Part shown: positions 45,156 through 53,726 of the stretch, one piece after another
Numbering within the stretch: position 1 is the stretch's first letter
Layout of the letters: each line of letters begins with the position of its first letter
Assembly (NCBI RefSeq): GCF_022347545.1
Contig: NZ_JAKREW010000021.1
Span: 32,917-96,916 of the forward strand
Length of the DNA stretch: 64,000 bases
Source of the DNA: Terribium retamae
GTDB lineage: Bacteria; Pseudomonadota; Alphaproteobacteria; Rhizobiales; Rhizobiaceae
Direction: 5' to 3'
The notes under the pieces: generated by a model
Database searches by the model: none
What the model was told of the DNA's origin: nothing
What the model saw: only the letters and a program-made list of their open reading frames with translations
Program-made: the position numbers and the translations under genes

Positions 45156-45957
45156 GGTCTTCTTCCGGTTGGTCTTGGGTAGGCGGCTGAATCAAGTCGA
45201 GGGGCTGGATGACCGCGCGTCCTGCAGCCATCCCGAAATAGGCTTCGACACCATAGATGCGGCCAAGGCTTTCCGCCGTCAGCACCGCATCCGGTGCGCC
45301 GTCCGCGATGATACGACCCTGGTTGAGCAGGATAAGCCGGCTGCACCAACGGGCTGCTAGGCCAAGGTCATGCAGCGATGCGATGACGCTGCGCCCTTGC
45401 TTGGCCAGATCCGCAAACAGGCGCATCAGCGTGATCTGGTGCGAAGGGTCGAGACCTGCGGTCGGTTCGTCGGCCAGAAGCAGGGGCGTCTCCTGGGCCA
45501 GCGCGCGCGCAATCAGCACACGGGCCTTCTCGCCGCCGGAAAGGTCGGCGGCGGCGCGGTCGCGGAAGGCGTCCACCTCCATGCGCCGCATCGCCTGTTC
45601 GATGGCCGTATGGTCGCGCGACGACAGGGCGGCAAACCGCGGCCGATGGGGTGTTCGCCCAAGCGCCACGATCGCTTCGACAGGGATCGGCCAGGCGATT
45701 TGATGTTCTTGCGCGACATAGGCAATGCCGACGGCTCGCTCGAGCACATCAAGCGTGGCCGCCTCGTGCCCAGCGATCGTTATGCGGCCTTGCGAGCCCA
45801 CCAGGCCGAGCGCCGCTCTCAGCAAAGTCGACTTCCCGGCGCCGTTGGGTCCGATCAATCCGACGAACTCGCCTTCACCGACGGAAAATGAGACATCGCT
45901 GAGCACGTGCCGCCGGCCGAGCGAGACCGAGAGGTTTGAAACGGCAAGCAGGCTCAT
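45142..45957 (-). CDS. btuD: Cobalamin ABC transporter ATPase
   Basis: 271-residue ATPase of the FecE/BtuD group. Walker A is GPNGAGKST, signature LSGGEKARVLIARAL, Walker B LLLADEPTAGLD and H-loop ASLHDLG. ATG 45957 overlaps the permease stop (ATGA). Assignment to cobalamin rather than siderophore rests on the riboswitch in front of the operon. Confidence 0.9.
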   Translation of the reverse strand: MSLLAVSNLSVSLGRRHVLSDVSFSVGEGEFVGLIGPNGAGKSTLLRAALGLVGSQGRITIAGHEAATLDVLERAVGIAYVAQEHQIAWPIPVEAIVALGRTPHRPRFAALSSRDHTAIEQAMRRMEVDAFRDRAAADLSGGEKARVLIARALAQETPLLLADEPTAGLDPSHQITLMRLFADLAKQGRSVIASLHDLGLAARWCSRLILLNQGRIIADGAPDAVLTAESLGRIYGVEAYFGMAAGRAVIQPLDLIQPPTQDQPEEDHDRT

Positions 45958-46955
45958 GCCAGCCTCCGTCGTTCGCGATAGACGAGGAAGAGAAAGAAGG
46001 GTGCGCCGACGATCGCGGTCAGCACGCCAAGCTTCAGGTCGCGGCCGGGTGCAATCAGGCGGACCAGTATGTCGGCGGCCAGCACCACGGCGGCGCCACC
46101 GAGCGCCGAAGCAGGCAGCAGCCGCGACGGCTTTCCCCCGACCAGCGGCCGCAGCAGATGCGGCACCACCAGCCCGACGAAACCGATGGCGCCCGCCACG
46201 GCGGTTGCTGCGCCGACCGAGACAGCTGTGCCAAGCACCGCGAACTGCTGCACGTGGCGGATGTCGATACCCATCGAAGCCGCGGTATCGGTTCCCAGGG
46301 TCAGCGCATCGAGCGCGCGGCCGAGCATCAACAGCAGAACCCAACCGGCGAGCATGAAGGGTGCTGCCAGCCATACATGCGTCATCGAGCGGTCGGTCAG
46401 CGAACCGAGCATCCAGAACATGATCTCGAGGGCTGCAAACGGATTGGGAGACAGGTTGAGTGCCAGCGAGGTCATGGCCCCGGCAAGGCTGGAGACGGCG
46501 ACGCCGGCAAGGATGATTGTGAGTGTGCTGCCGCGCCGCCCCGCAAGTGCCTGCACCACGATCACGGCGATCATCGCCGAAACAAGGGCCGACAGCGGCA
46601 AGGCCAGCGGGAAGACGATCGTCAGCCCGCTATAGATGGCAAGCACGGCACCCAGCGATGCCGAGGCACTGACGCCGATCAGGCCAGGCTCTGCCAGCGG
46701 GTTGCGCAGATAACCCTGCAGTGCTGCACCTGAAAGGCCGAGCGTCGCGCCGATCATCAGGCCGAGCAGCGCGCGCGGCAAACGGATCTCGCGCATGATC
46801 AACGCAATGGCATCCGCCTTGCCTGAAAACAGCGCCTTGATGCTGTCGCCGAACGCAATCGCGGCGGGCCCGACGGTCAACGACAACACAAAGAGCAGGG
46901 CAACCAGGAAGCCGAGCAAGGCAAGCAGGATACGGTACCGGGTCGCGTCGGTCAC
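45954..46955 (-). CDS. btuC: Cobalamin ABC transporter permease (FecCD family)
   Basis: 333-residue inner-membrane permease with about ten helices. Typical FecCD motifs are LPRALLGLMIGATLGLSGAALQGYLRNPLAEPGLIGVSASASLGAV and AGAIGFVGLVVPHLLRPLVGG. The start is GTG 46955, overlapping the binding-protein stop. It forms a homodimer with BtuD. Confidence 0.92.
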   Translation of the reverse strand: MTDATRYRILLALLGFLVALLFVLSLTVGPAAIAFGDSIKALFSGKADAIALIMREIRLPRALLGLMIGATLGLSGAALQGYLRNPLAEPGLIGVSASASLGAVLAIYSGLTIVFPLALPLSALVSAMIAVIVVQALAGRRGSTLTIILAGVAVSSLAGAMTSLALNLSPNPFAALEIMFWMLGSLTDRSMTHVWLAAPFMLAGWVLLLMLGRALDALTLGTDTAASMGIDIRHVQQFAVLGTAVSVGAATAVAGAIGFVGLVVPHLLRPLVGGKPSRLLPASALGGAAVVLAADILVRLIAPGRDLKLGVLTAIVGAPFFLFLVYRERRRLA

Positions 46956-47854
46956 GGTCGCACATCTCCCGCATGATTTGCGGCGGCCTGCGTCAGCATT
47001 TCCACCGCGATGGCGGTGAACGGCGCGCCGCAGATCGTATATTTAGCCGGCACGGAAACGCGTCCGGTTTCTTGCGCGAGTGTCCTATAGGCAGGATGGA
47101 TGAAGGTCTGTTGCGCCAGGGCCGGCGTCGTGTAATGCGCCTCGCTGTCGACCAGCATGTCCGGTTTCGCCATCACCAGAAGTTCCAGCGGCAATTGCTG
47201 GGTCCCTGTCAGCCCGAGTTTAGTTGCCAGATTGGTCAGGCCGGATGCGGCCACCACGGCGTCGATCAGTGTGCCGGCGCCGGACGTATAAGAATTGGCG
47301 TAGTAGGTTGCGACAGTGATGTTCGGGTGCGATTGTTTCTTCACCTCGGCGAGCTTGCGGTCGAGTTCCGACACCAGGGTTTCCGCGCGTTCCCGCCGGT
47401 CGAGGATGTCGCCCATGCGCCGCAAACCCGCTCGCACGTCGTTGAAGGAGTTTTCTGGCTGGAATTCTTCAACGCGGATGCCGAGTTGCCTGAGCAGGCC
47501 GACGGTCGCACGTGTCGTGTAGCTGCCGGCCAGCACCAGGTCCGGCTGCATCAGGAAGATCTCTTCGGCCTGGCCATGATTGACCACGAAGTGCCGCGCT
47601 TCGTCGGCCAGTACCGACGTGGCCGGGTCGGTGGCGAGATAGGAGACGGAATGGAGCTGTCCGGCCGCGGCAATCAACATCGCCATCTGGTCGGTACAGA
47701 CATTCATGGAGACCACGCGCTTCGGCGTTTCGCCCGCTGGCGCCCCACTGGCCGCAAGAAATAGGCTGCCAGCGGCCACGGCAACACCCAGCCACAAGCT
47801 TCGAGATCTTGCCATGGCCATCTTGGCCGATGTTGCTGGTCTGCTTTCCTGCAT
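46952..47854 (-). CDS. btuF: Cobalamin-binding periplasmic protein
   Basis: 300-residue class III (helical-backbone) binding protein. A hydrophobic signal segment (SLWLGVAVAAGSLFLAASGAPAG) precedes KRVVSMNVCTDQMAMLIA and the QPDLVLAGSYTT segment typical of BtuF/FecB-like proteins. Several in-frame ATG codons exist; 47854 is chosen because GGGAG lies 6 nt upstream, while 47860 is too close to it and 47821/47815 lack a site. It is between btuB and btuC with short gaps. Confidence 0.88.
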   Translation of the reverse strand: MQESRPATSAKMAMARSRSLWLGVAVAAGSLFLAASGAPAGETPKRVVSMNVCTDQMAMLIAAAGQLHSVSYLATDPATSVLADEARHFVVNHGQAEEIFLMQPDLVLAGSYTTRATVGLLRQLGIRVEEFQPENSFNDVRAGLRRMGDILDRRERAETLVSELDRKLAEVKKQSHPNITVATYYANSYTSGAGTLIDAVVAASGLTNLATKLGLTGTQQLPLELLVMAKPDMLVDSEAHYTTPALAQQTFIHPAYRTLAQETGRVSVPAKYTICGAPFTAIAVEMLTQAAANHAGDVRP

Positions 47855-47870
47855 CGCCATCTCCCGGTCC

Positions 47871-49721
47871 TTAGAATGTCCGGGTGAAGCTTAGATTGAA
47901 AGTGCGGCCTGGCGCGCGGTAGTCGGTAACCGTCGAATAGTCCGCATCGAACAGGTTCTCGACCGCGAACTTCACCTGTGAGACAGGGTCCAGCGCATAG
48001 AGCGCGGTGAAATCCAGCGTGACATAATCCGGCAATTTCACAGTGTTGGCTGCATTGGCATAACGCGCAGCGCCGTAGAGTACGCGCGCCGTCAGGTCCA
48101 ACTGCTCGGTCGGGCTGTAGGTGACCTCTGCCGTCGCCTTCAGGCGGTCGCGATAGGGGATGTATTTGCCGTTGTCCTGGTTGAGCGGCTCGCGAACATC
48201 CAGCGTCACCTTGCCGTTCCATTCCGTTCCGAAGTGGTGTGCGAGTGCGGCCTCGAACCCGGTGATGCGCGCCTTTGCCACGTTGAAGGGAAGATAGGTC
48301 GGCGGATTGGAGGCGATCGCGTCGGTCAGCCAGGTCTGGTAGAAGGCGAGGTCGAGACTGGTGTCGGTTGTTGCCTGCCAGTTCAGTCCGACCTCGTAGG
48401 ACCGGGATTTCTCCGGCTTGAGGTCCGGGTTGGAATAATTCGGGTAGTAGAGTTCGTTGAAGCTCGGTGCCCGGAAGCCGGTGGCATAGGACGAGCGTAG
48501 CGTGAGATACGGTAGGATTTCGTAGCTCGCTCCGAGATTGTAGGTGGTGGCGCCGCCGAATTGGCCGTTGTGGTCGTAGCGGATGCCACTGTCGACGGTC
48601 AGCGCCTCATAGGAAAGCGAATACTGGCTGAACACCGCCGTCAGTGTACGCGCAGTCACGTCGAAATCGACGGTCGAATCGACCTGTTCGCGATAGATAT
48701 CCGCGCCGCCGGTGAGAACATGCGAGACGGTGCCGGTGTCGAAAGTCTTGGCTGTCGAGGCGAAGAGACCGTGGCGGCTGGAGTTGAAGCGGTCGCTGCC
48801 GGCGACGCCATCGCGGAAATTGCGTGAGCGATCGACCGAACTCGACAATTCGACGGTCGAGGACCAGTCCTGCGAATGCCTGATCCCGGTGCCGAGCTTG
48901 CCGGTGAAACTCGTCGTGTCGACTTCATCGGCGAGGGGATAGGAAGCATCGTATTGGCCGCGGCTGCGGGCGATCAAGGCATTGCCGTAGATGCGGCCCC
49001 AGTCGAACTGCTTGGACATCGAGAGGTTGAGCGAGCCGAGCAGGAAACCGTCATCGTCAGGCTCGTGGCCGTAGGCGGTGGGCAGCGTGAAATCATAGCC
49101 GCGTGTGCCGATCAGGCTGCCGCCAAGCGAATAGTCGATGCCGCTTTCGCTCTGGCCCCGCATAGTGCCGGACAGCGTGCCGCCCCAAGGATGGCTTATG
49201 CCGGCCGTGACCGAGCCGCAGCTGTTTCGGCCATCGGCACAAGGGCCGCCCTGCTTGGTGATGATGTTGACGACACCGCCCATGGCATCGGAGCCGTATT
49301 GCGCGGAATGCGCACCCTTGGCGATCTCGATGCGCTCGATCGAATCGAGCGGGATGTTGCCGAGCGAGGCCGTGCCGGTTGTGACGGAACTTGCCCGCAC
49401 GCCGTTGACCAGCAGCAGCGTCTGGCTGGCCGACATGCCGCGCAGGTAGAGATTGGCCGAGGCGCCCTGGCCACCATAGGAAACGATCGAAACGCCGGTG
49501 TAGGATTTGAGCAGGGAGGGCAGGTCGGGCGCTGCTGAACGCTCGATGTTCTTGCGGTCGATCACCGTCACCGACGAGGTCGAACGTCCCAGTGTCGTCT
49601 CGCGCCTCAGCGGCGTGGTGATGACGATGCGCTCCAGCATCGTGCCGGCAGGATCCTGAGCACCGGCATGGCTCGTGCAAACCAGCGCGACGGCACCGGC
49701 CAGAATAACAGTCTTCTTCAA
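47871..49721 (-). CDS. btuB: TonB-dependent cobalamin receptor, BtuB-like
   Basis: 616-residue outer-membrane beta barrel. The signal peptide is MKKTVILAGAVALVCTSHAGAQ. A TonB-box-like ERIVITTP precedes the plug domain (SAAPDLPSLLKSYTGVSIVSYGG, LYLRGMSASQTLLLVNGVR, GAHSAQYGSDAMGGVVNIITK). The barrel ends in a terminal aromatic residue (LSFTRTF). The start is a TTG at 49721, because no ATG precedes the signal peptide at a sensible distance. It is first gene after the riboswitch; expression should fall when B12 is plentiful. Confidence 0.93.
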   Translation of the reverse strand: MKKTVILAGAVALVCTSHAGAQDPAGTMLERIVITTPLRRETTLGRSTSSVTVIDRKNIERSAAPDLPSLLKSYTGVSIVSYGGQGASANLYLRGMSASQTLLLVNGVRASSVTTGTASLGNIPLDSIERIEIAKGAHSAQYGSDAMGGVVNIITKQGGPCADGRNSCGSVTAGISHPWGGTLSGTMRGQSESGIDYSLGGSLIGTRGYDFTLPTAYGHEPDDDGFLLGSLNLSMSKQFDWGRIYGNALIARSRGQYDASYPLADEVDTTSFTGKLGTGIRHSQDWSSTVELSSSVDRSRNFRDGVAGSDRFNSSRHGLFASTAKTFDTGTVSHVLTGGADIYREQVDSTVDFDVTARTLTAVFSQYSLSYEALTVDSGIRYDHNGQFGGATTYNLGASYEILPYLTLRSSYATGFRAPSFNELYYPNYSNPDLKPEKSRSYEVGLNWQATTDTSLDLAFYQTWLTDAIASNPPTYLPFNVAKARITGFEAALAHHFGTEWNGKVTLDVREPLNQDNGKYIPYRDRLKATAEVTYSPTEQLDLTARVLYGAARYANAANTVKLPDYVTLDFTALYALDPVSQVKFAVENLFDADYSTVTDYRAPGRTFNLSFTRTF

Positions 49722-49916
49722 CTCCGCCCCCAAAAGGATCGACGGCGCAAGCGCGCCGCGAGGTTCATTTCGAACCGCAGGCGGAAATGGCTGAGGGCAA
49801 GTTTGCGGACAGTCGCATTTCACCTCCCGGCCGTTCCGGCATGCGGCAACACTTCACGTGTCACCGCCACGGACGACCGCGCCTGACCACCCCTCGTGAT
49901 CAAGCATGGGTGACTG

Positions 49917-50105
49917 GAACAGGCAGGTCTCCTGACTTCCGTGTCATCGCCTTTTTCCGCCTTCCCGGCCGCGCGAGGCGGCCAGTGGCATTGTGGAAGA
50001 AGGCTCAACGGTTACAGTTGCGGGGGCAGTCGCGGCTTCGACCGATGGCTCGGCCTCACCGTGTTCCCTTTTCATCCACCTTGCGGTGGAACCAGCTCCG
50101 AATCC
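49917..50105 (-). promoter_or_regulatory. Cobalamin riboswitch
   Basis: Read on the minus strand, the conserved blocks appear in order: GAAAAGGGAA, GGTG, the CTGCCCCCGCAACTGTAA core, the B12-box GCCACTGG, and the closing GAAGTCAGGAGACCTGCC. This is the classical AdoCbl riboswitch. It ends about 195 nt before the btuB TTG and should control the whole transport operon at transcription or translation. Confidence 0.95.
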
Positions 50106-50233
50106 GAAGCTAGCCACGGCGGCGCCACGCGTCAACCAAGGCAGGCTGAGATTCGTCCGCTTCCTCTGGTTGACGACTGCGGGTCTTTGCCGGACGGGAT
50201 GCGCGGCGTTGTGCCGTAATGCGTGATCAGGGA

Positions 50234-50524
50234 TCAGCCGTAATGGAAGCGCGGTTTCGGTCCCGTGCCGGTGAACTGCACGCCGACGCGATCGTTGCGG
50301 CGCCAGCGCATGACGGATTCGTAGGCGACCCCATCGACAGGCACGTAAAGGCTGAAACGTTCAGGGATGATGGCGTCCGCAGCCACCTTGAGCTCGGCGC
50401 CGTTGGTGTGCTGGTTGCGGATGACGCAGGGGATTTCCGAATTGTGGATGCTGGTGATGATGGTGGCCCCTTTGAGCACCCGCTGCCGGTGCTCGCGTTC
50501 GCGATGGTTCGCTTCCTCGGACAT
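50234..50524 (-). CDS. PilZ-domain protein
   Basis: 96-residue protein made almost wholly of a PilZ domain, a possible c-di-GMP sensor. The N-terminal HREREHRQRVLKGATI supplies the RxxxR-type arginines, and the second block is NQHTNGAELKV, where D/NxSxxG is usual. ATG 50524 is preferred; an in-frame GTG at 50539 would add five residues. Neither has a strong ribosome site. It is the last clear host gene before the phage block. Confidence 0.8.
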   Translation of the reverse strand: MSEEANHREREHRQRVLKGATIITSIHNSEIPCVIRNQHTNGAELKVAADAIIPERFSLYVPVDGVAYESVMRWRRNDRVGVQFTGTGPKPRFHYG

Positions 50525-50727
50525 GACGGTGGGACTCACGCTGCAACGCCGATATTTTAGGGGGAGTGCACTTAGCCTTCAATGCCACCGTTGGACGTGC
50601 AGTCGATTTGACGCGAGCGATAGCTAATGGTGCGTCAAGATCCACACAATACGAGGCTCCATGCGACCAACATTTCTCGAACACCGCTATGATGCGGCAA
50701 CCGAAAAAATGGAGCCAAGGCAACGGT

Positions 50728-50994
50728 TTATCTCGGCGGCAGCAGCGCTTGGAAGCCATTCCACAGCAGCCAGAGCAGGCCCGAGACGATCGACAGGATC
50801 ACCGCTGCGCCGACCTTGCTGGAAATGCCGGCGAGTGCCTGGCGGATGTTGCGGAGGAACCGGAAATCCTCGCGCGCTTCGAACTGGTGCTCGGGCTCAT
50901 CGATGCGCAACCCGGCCGCGGACAGTTCCTCGCGGATGGCTTCCTTGACGATGCGCTTCAGTTCATCGGGATCGACGGAAAGATGTCTCGTCAT
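50728..50994 (-). CDS. Small phage membrane protein of the lysis cassette
   Basis: 88-residue protein. The N half is hydrophilic and charged (DPDELKRIVKEAIREELSAAG); one C-terminal hydrophobic helix (GAAVILSIVSGLLWLLWNGFQALL) follows. ATG 50994 overlaps the stop of the Rz1-like gene. A single C-terminal membrane helix with a cytoplasmic head resembles phage-encoded DUF-type lysis accessories. The function is not known. Confidence 0.7.
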   Translation of the reverse strand: MTRHLSVDPDELKRIVKEAIREELSAAGLRIDEPEHQFEAREDFRFLRNIRQALAGISSKVGAAVILSIVSGLLWLLWNGFQALLPPR

Positions 50995-51200
50995 GGCGTC
51001 CACCCGCACCATGTCTCGCCTTGGGCGTTGTGGCGGTTGATCTCGTCCAGCTCGGCGCGTGGGGTATCGGCTCTGGCGTCCCGACGCGGCGAATTGTGTT
51101 CGCACCAGATCGAGCGGGGATCGGAAGGCAAGGAACCGTCCGGTTTGGAAACGCAACTGACAAGCGCCAACGCAGCGATCAGGATCACGGCCTTGACCAT
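50991..51200 (-). CDS. Rz1-like outer-membrane spanin lipoprotein
   Basis: 69-residue protein with a lipoprotein signal (VKAVILIAALALVSC, lipid-accepting Cys16). The mature part IWCEHNSPRR...DTPRAELDEINRHNAQGETWCGW matches the pattern of small phage lysis lipoproteins with two Cys and an IxxHN motif. Its start lies inside the Rz-like gene's 3' end, the nested layout typical of spanin pairs. Confidence 0.75.
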   Translation of the reverse strand: MVKAVILIAALALVSCVSKPDGSLPSDPRSIWCEHNSPRRDARADTPRAELDEINRHNAQGETWCGWTP

Positions 51201-51424
51201 TTCATGGCCTCCTTTTTCGCTTGCTCGTCGGTCAGGCCGGACACGCGCCGTTCGATGGCGGTGGCTTCCTTGTCCATCGCAAGCCGGTCCTCGGCGGCAG
51301 CCAGCTTCTCTTTCGCCTGCCGCGCACGTTCGGCGTTGATACCAGTCTGCCGCAGCCTCCAACCGGCGAAGACTGCCGCCACGGCCCCGGCAATATAGGG
51401 CCAGAATTGCAGCAGGAAGCCCAT
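51185..51424 (-). CDS. Rz-like inner-membrane spanin
   Basis: 79-residue protein with an N-terminal membrane anchor (LLQFWPYIAGAVAAVFAGWRL) followed by a charged helical region (INAERARQAKEKLAAAEDRLAMDKEA), as in i-spanins. The 3' end overlaps the Rz1-like gene by 16 bp. It is shorter than lambda Rz (153), which is common in rhizobial phages. Confidence 0.7.
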   Translation of the reverse strand: MGFLLQFWPYIAGAVAAVFAGWRLRQTGINAERARQAKEKLAAAEDRLAMDKEATAIERRVSGLTDEQAKKEAMKWSRP

Positions 51425-51636
51425 CACAGGTCGCCCTCGCGGCGTCGGCGCAGATATTCGGTGAAGATGCCGTTGGCGACCAAGAGCCATGGGAAATAGG
51501 GTGCCGGGATGATCGGCTGCAACACGGCAGGCTCGACATAGGTCAGGGTCGCGGCAATGATGCCGAACACGGCTTGCAGACGCGCCCAGAAGATCGTTTC
51601 GCTGTCTTTGAAAAAACGCTTGATAGGCTGCCACAT
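51424..51636 (-). CDS. Holin-like phage membrane protein
   Basis: 70-residue protein with an amphipathic start and two hydrophobic stretches (LQAVFGIIAATLTYV and IPAPYFPWLLVANGIFTEYL) and a basic tail YLRRRREGDL. Size, charge and the position directly after the endolysin gene fit a holin that forms lesions in the inner membrane. No family signature is certain. Confidence 0.65.
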   Translation of the reverse strand: MWQPIKRFFKDSETIFWARLQAVFGIIAATLTYVEPAVLQPIIPAPYFPWLLVANGIFTEYLRRRREGDL

Positions 51637-51638
51637 GG

Positions 51639-52484
51639 TCAGGCTCCCTGGCGGGTAAAGAGGGAAAAGAGGTCGGCAAGTGCTGCCCAAAACCGGCGCT
51701 TTCCTGCAGCCACGCTTTTGGGTTCGGCTGGCGGCTGCACGGAACCCGTTGGAGTCGGCACCTCGGCGGAGCTGCCGGCAAATGGAGCCGTCGTCTCCGG
51801 CGTATGGCCGAGGTAGCCGGCATCACCTAATGCCGCTTCGAACGCCTTGGCATAGCTCGCGACAAGCCGGCCATTGGCTTTCCCATCGGCGTTGATGATC
51901 GCCCGGGCACCGACATAGTCGACCAGGTTTCCGGCAATGAAGTCTGCCAGCTTCTTGCCGGTGAACATGCCGGAGCGCATGCCCTTGATGAGGATATGGG
52001 CCGAAATGTCCGTATCGTTCGCGGCATCGGGATCGCTGACAAGATCGACACCGACCAGCTTCGACGCCTTTTCATAGTTCTCCCTGCCCGTGAGCTGCGG
52101 CAGCGCTCGGCCGCGATAGCGCCAGCCGTCGCCGGATGCTTCCGGCCCATTACCCATGCGGTCGGCATAGACGCGGTTGGCGAGGCCCTGCGGATTGCGG
52201 ACATAGGGAATTGCGGCGGCGATGGAGCTGAAGCGTTTCGGCCAGACGGCCCGAATGCGAGCGGCGCTCGTATAGGTCAGGTTCTCGGTAACAGGCTGCA
52301 TCTTACCGCCCGTCTCGTGGTAGGCGGTGGCTAGGACATAGGCCAGGCGGTGCAGCGACAAGCCGGCGCGCTGGCCGGCGTCTAGGATGACCTCCAGCCC
52401 ACTGACCTGAGCCTGTGATAGAGACGTGCCGAAAAGGCCGGACGTGCGCGAGCGCAGCGCCACGTAAAAACGCGGACGATCCAT
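51639..52484 (-). CDS. Phage endolysin, glycoside hydrolase family 19-like
   Basis: 281-residue lysozyme/chitinase-like endolysin. The catalytic glutamate lies in YVLATAYHETGG (E57), followed by YRGRALPQLTGRENY, the usual GH19 substrate-groove motif. The C-terminal ~60 residues are a Pro/Ala-rich tail of no known domain. There is no signal peptide, so release depends on the holin. It is first of the lysis cassette. Confidence 0.9.
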   Translation of the reverse strand: MDRPRFYVALRSRTSGLFGTSLSQAQVSGLEVILDAGQRAGLSLHRLAYVLATAYHETGGKMQPVTENLTYTSAARIRAVWPKRFSSIAAAIPYVRNPQGLANRVYADRMGNGPEASGDGWRYRGRALPQLTGRENYEKASKLVGVDLVSDPDAANDTDISAHILIKGMRSGMFTGKKLADFIAGNLVDYVGARAIINADGKANGRLVASYAKAFEAALGDAGYLGHTPETTAPFAGSSAEVPTPTGSVQPPAEPKSVAAGKRRFWAALADLFSLFTRQGA

Positions 52485-52502
52485 TTTGATTTCCTCGGGC
52501 TA

Positions 52503-53235
52503 ATGTTGCGGTTTGGTTGGTCGCGCGCTCAAGTTCGCGCAATGGCGCAACCCGAGAAATACGCGTTTTGACGTTCTTCAGTCAGAAATAGATGATCTTC
52601 GAACCTTCCTTTCAGATGGCGACGTGGCAATTGATATTGGGGCTCAGGTTGGTGACGCTACCTTGCCGATGGCATTTGCCTGTGGTCCAAACGGGATGGT
52701 TTTCGCTTTCGAGCCCAACCCGTTCGTGTTCTTTGTGTTGGCGAGGAACGCAGTCCTGAACCCCGTCAAATGCAACATCATAGCTTATTCCTATGCGGTC
52801 ACAGCAAAAGATGGCCCGATGGTGGTTAAATACGGAGGTCCTGACTATCAAAACGGCGGAGAAAACGCGGCTATTCTGTAGGGAAACACGGCGGTACCTA
52901 CGCCTTACCAGTGAAGGCGCAGGATTGGCCCGATGATTCAAGAGCACCTTGCCGGCAAGGTCGCAAAGCTCCGCTACATTAAGACGGATGTCGAAGGCCA
53001 TGATCTGTCAGCGCTCCAGACAATTGAAGACCTGATTGATGAGGCTTGCCCTCATGTCAAAACCGAAGTCAATCGCCACAACACGCCTGATGAACGCCGG
53101 GCGCTCCATCGGTTTTTTGCAGGCGAGGGCTACATTGTACGCCTGGCCGAGCAAAACACGCTGTTCGGGCGCGAACTTGCTGAAGACGAAATGGGGAGCC
53201 TTCGCCATTTTGATATCTTCGCGGTGCCGAACTAG
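52503..53235 (+). pseudogene. FkbM-family methyltransferase, frameshifted
   Basis: Two separate frames carry the halves of one SAM-dependent methyltransferase. 52513-52881 encodes DVAIDIGAQVGDATLPMAFACGPNGMVFAFEPNPFVFFVLARN. 52933-53235 encodes LRYIKTDVEGHDLSALQTIEDLIDE and HFDIFAVPN. A third frame between them gives YALPVKAQDWP, as expected for the missing middle. At least two frameshifts are needed, so the copy is broken or misread. It lies on the plus strand between minus-strand lysis and tail genes, like a moron or remnant. Confidence 0.8.
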
Positions 53236-53717
53236 AGCGCCACGGCCGCTGTCCACATGTCGTCTATTTGCGTTTCGGTGATCGAAAGCGCTGCCGCGAT
53301 TTGACCAATCAGGGGATGCAACCGGGCGTGGTTGCTGGCGAACCCCCATTCGACCTGCGCTCTCTCGCGCGTGACCGGATCAACTATGCCGTCAATTGCA
53401 GCCTGAACAGCGACAACGGAATGTCCCCCATTTATGAGACCTAGACGAAGTTGCCGCGGTGTGAGCGCGGGCATTGCCTCTCGCACCTGCTCTAGCGTCG
53501 GCGGGGCGTAGGGCACTATGGGCTTCCCGTCAGCTAGCCATTGCTCGCAGTGCACCCGCACGATGGGACCCAGGCCGACAGTGTCATTCGGAACCGAAAC
53601 ATAGTCGCTCGCCGCACGTTCCCCGAATGCGTCGGTTCGGTCAATCCGAAGTATGAAAACGTCTGGGAACTCGGTCGCTTTGACGCTGTGAATTTCGTGC
53701 AGAATTGGTTCTGGCAT
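53232..53717 (-). CDS. Phage protein downstream of the tail fibre (assembly-like, unknown)
   Basis: 161-residue protein with no certain family. The first ~70 residues are beta-rich (PDVFILRIDRTDAFGERAASDYVSVPND). The rest (PPTLEQVREAMPALTPRQLRLGLINGGHSV ... IDDMWTAAVAL) is helical and resembles segments seen in rhizobial prophage tail-region proteins. It follows the tail-fibre gene by 9 nt, where tail-fibre assembly chaperones are common. Confidence 0.65.
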   Translation of the reverse strand: MPEPILHEIHSVKATEFPDVFILRIDRTDAFGERAASDYVSVPNDTVGLGPIVRVHCEQWLADGKPIVPYAPPTLEQVREAMPALTPRQLRLGLINGGHSVVAVQAAIDGIVDPVTRERAQVEWGFASNHARLHPLIGQIAAALSITETQIDDMWTAAVAL

Positions 53718-53726
53718 TTTGCTCTC

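Noticed and set aside
50540..50727. tRNA or attachment site at the prophage edge
   Set aside because: No cloverleaf and no direct repeat partner could be seen in the window.
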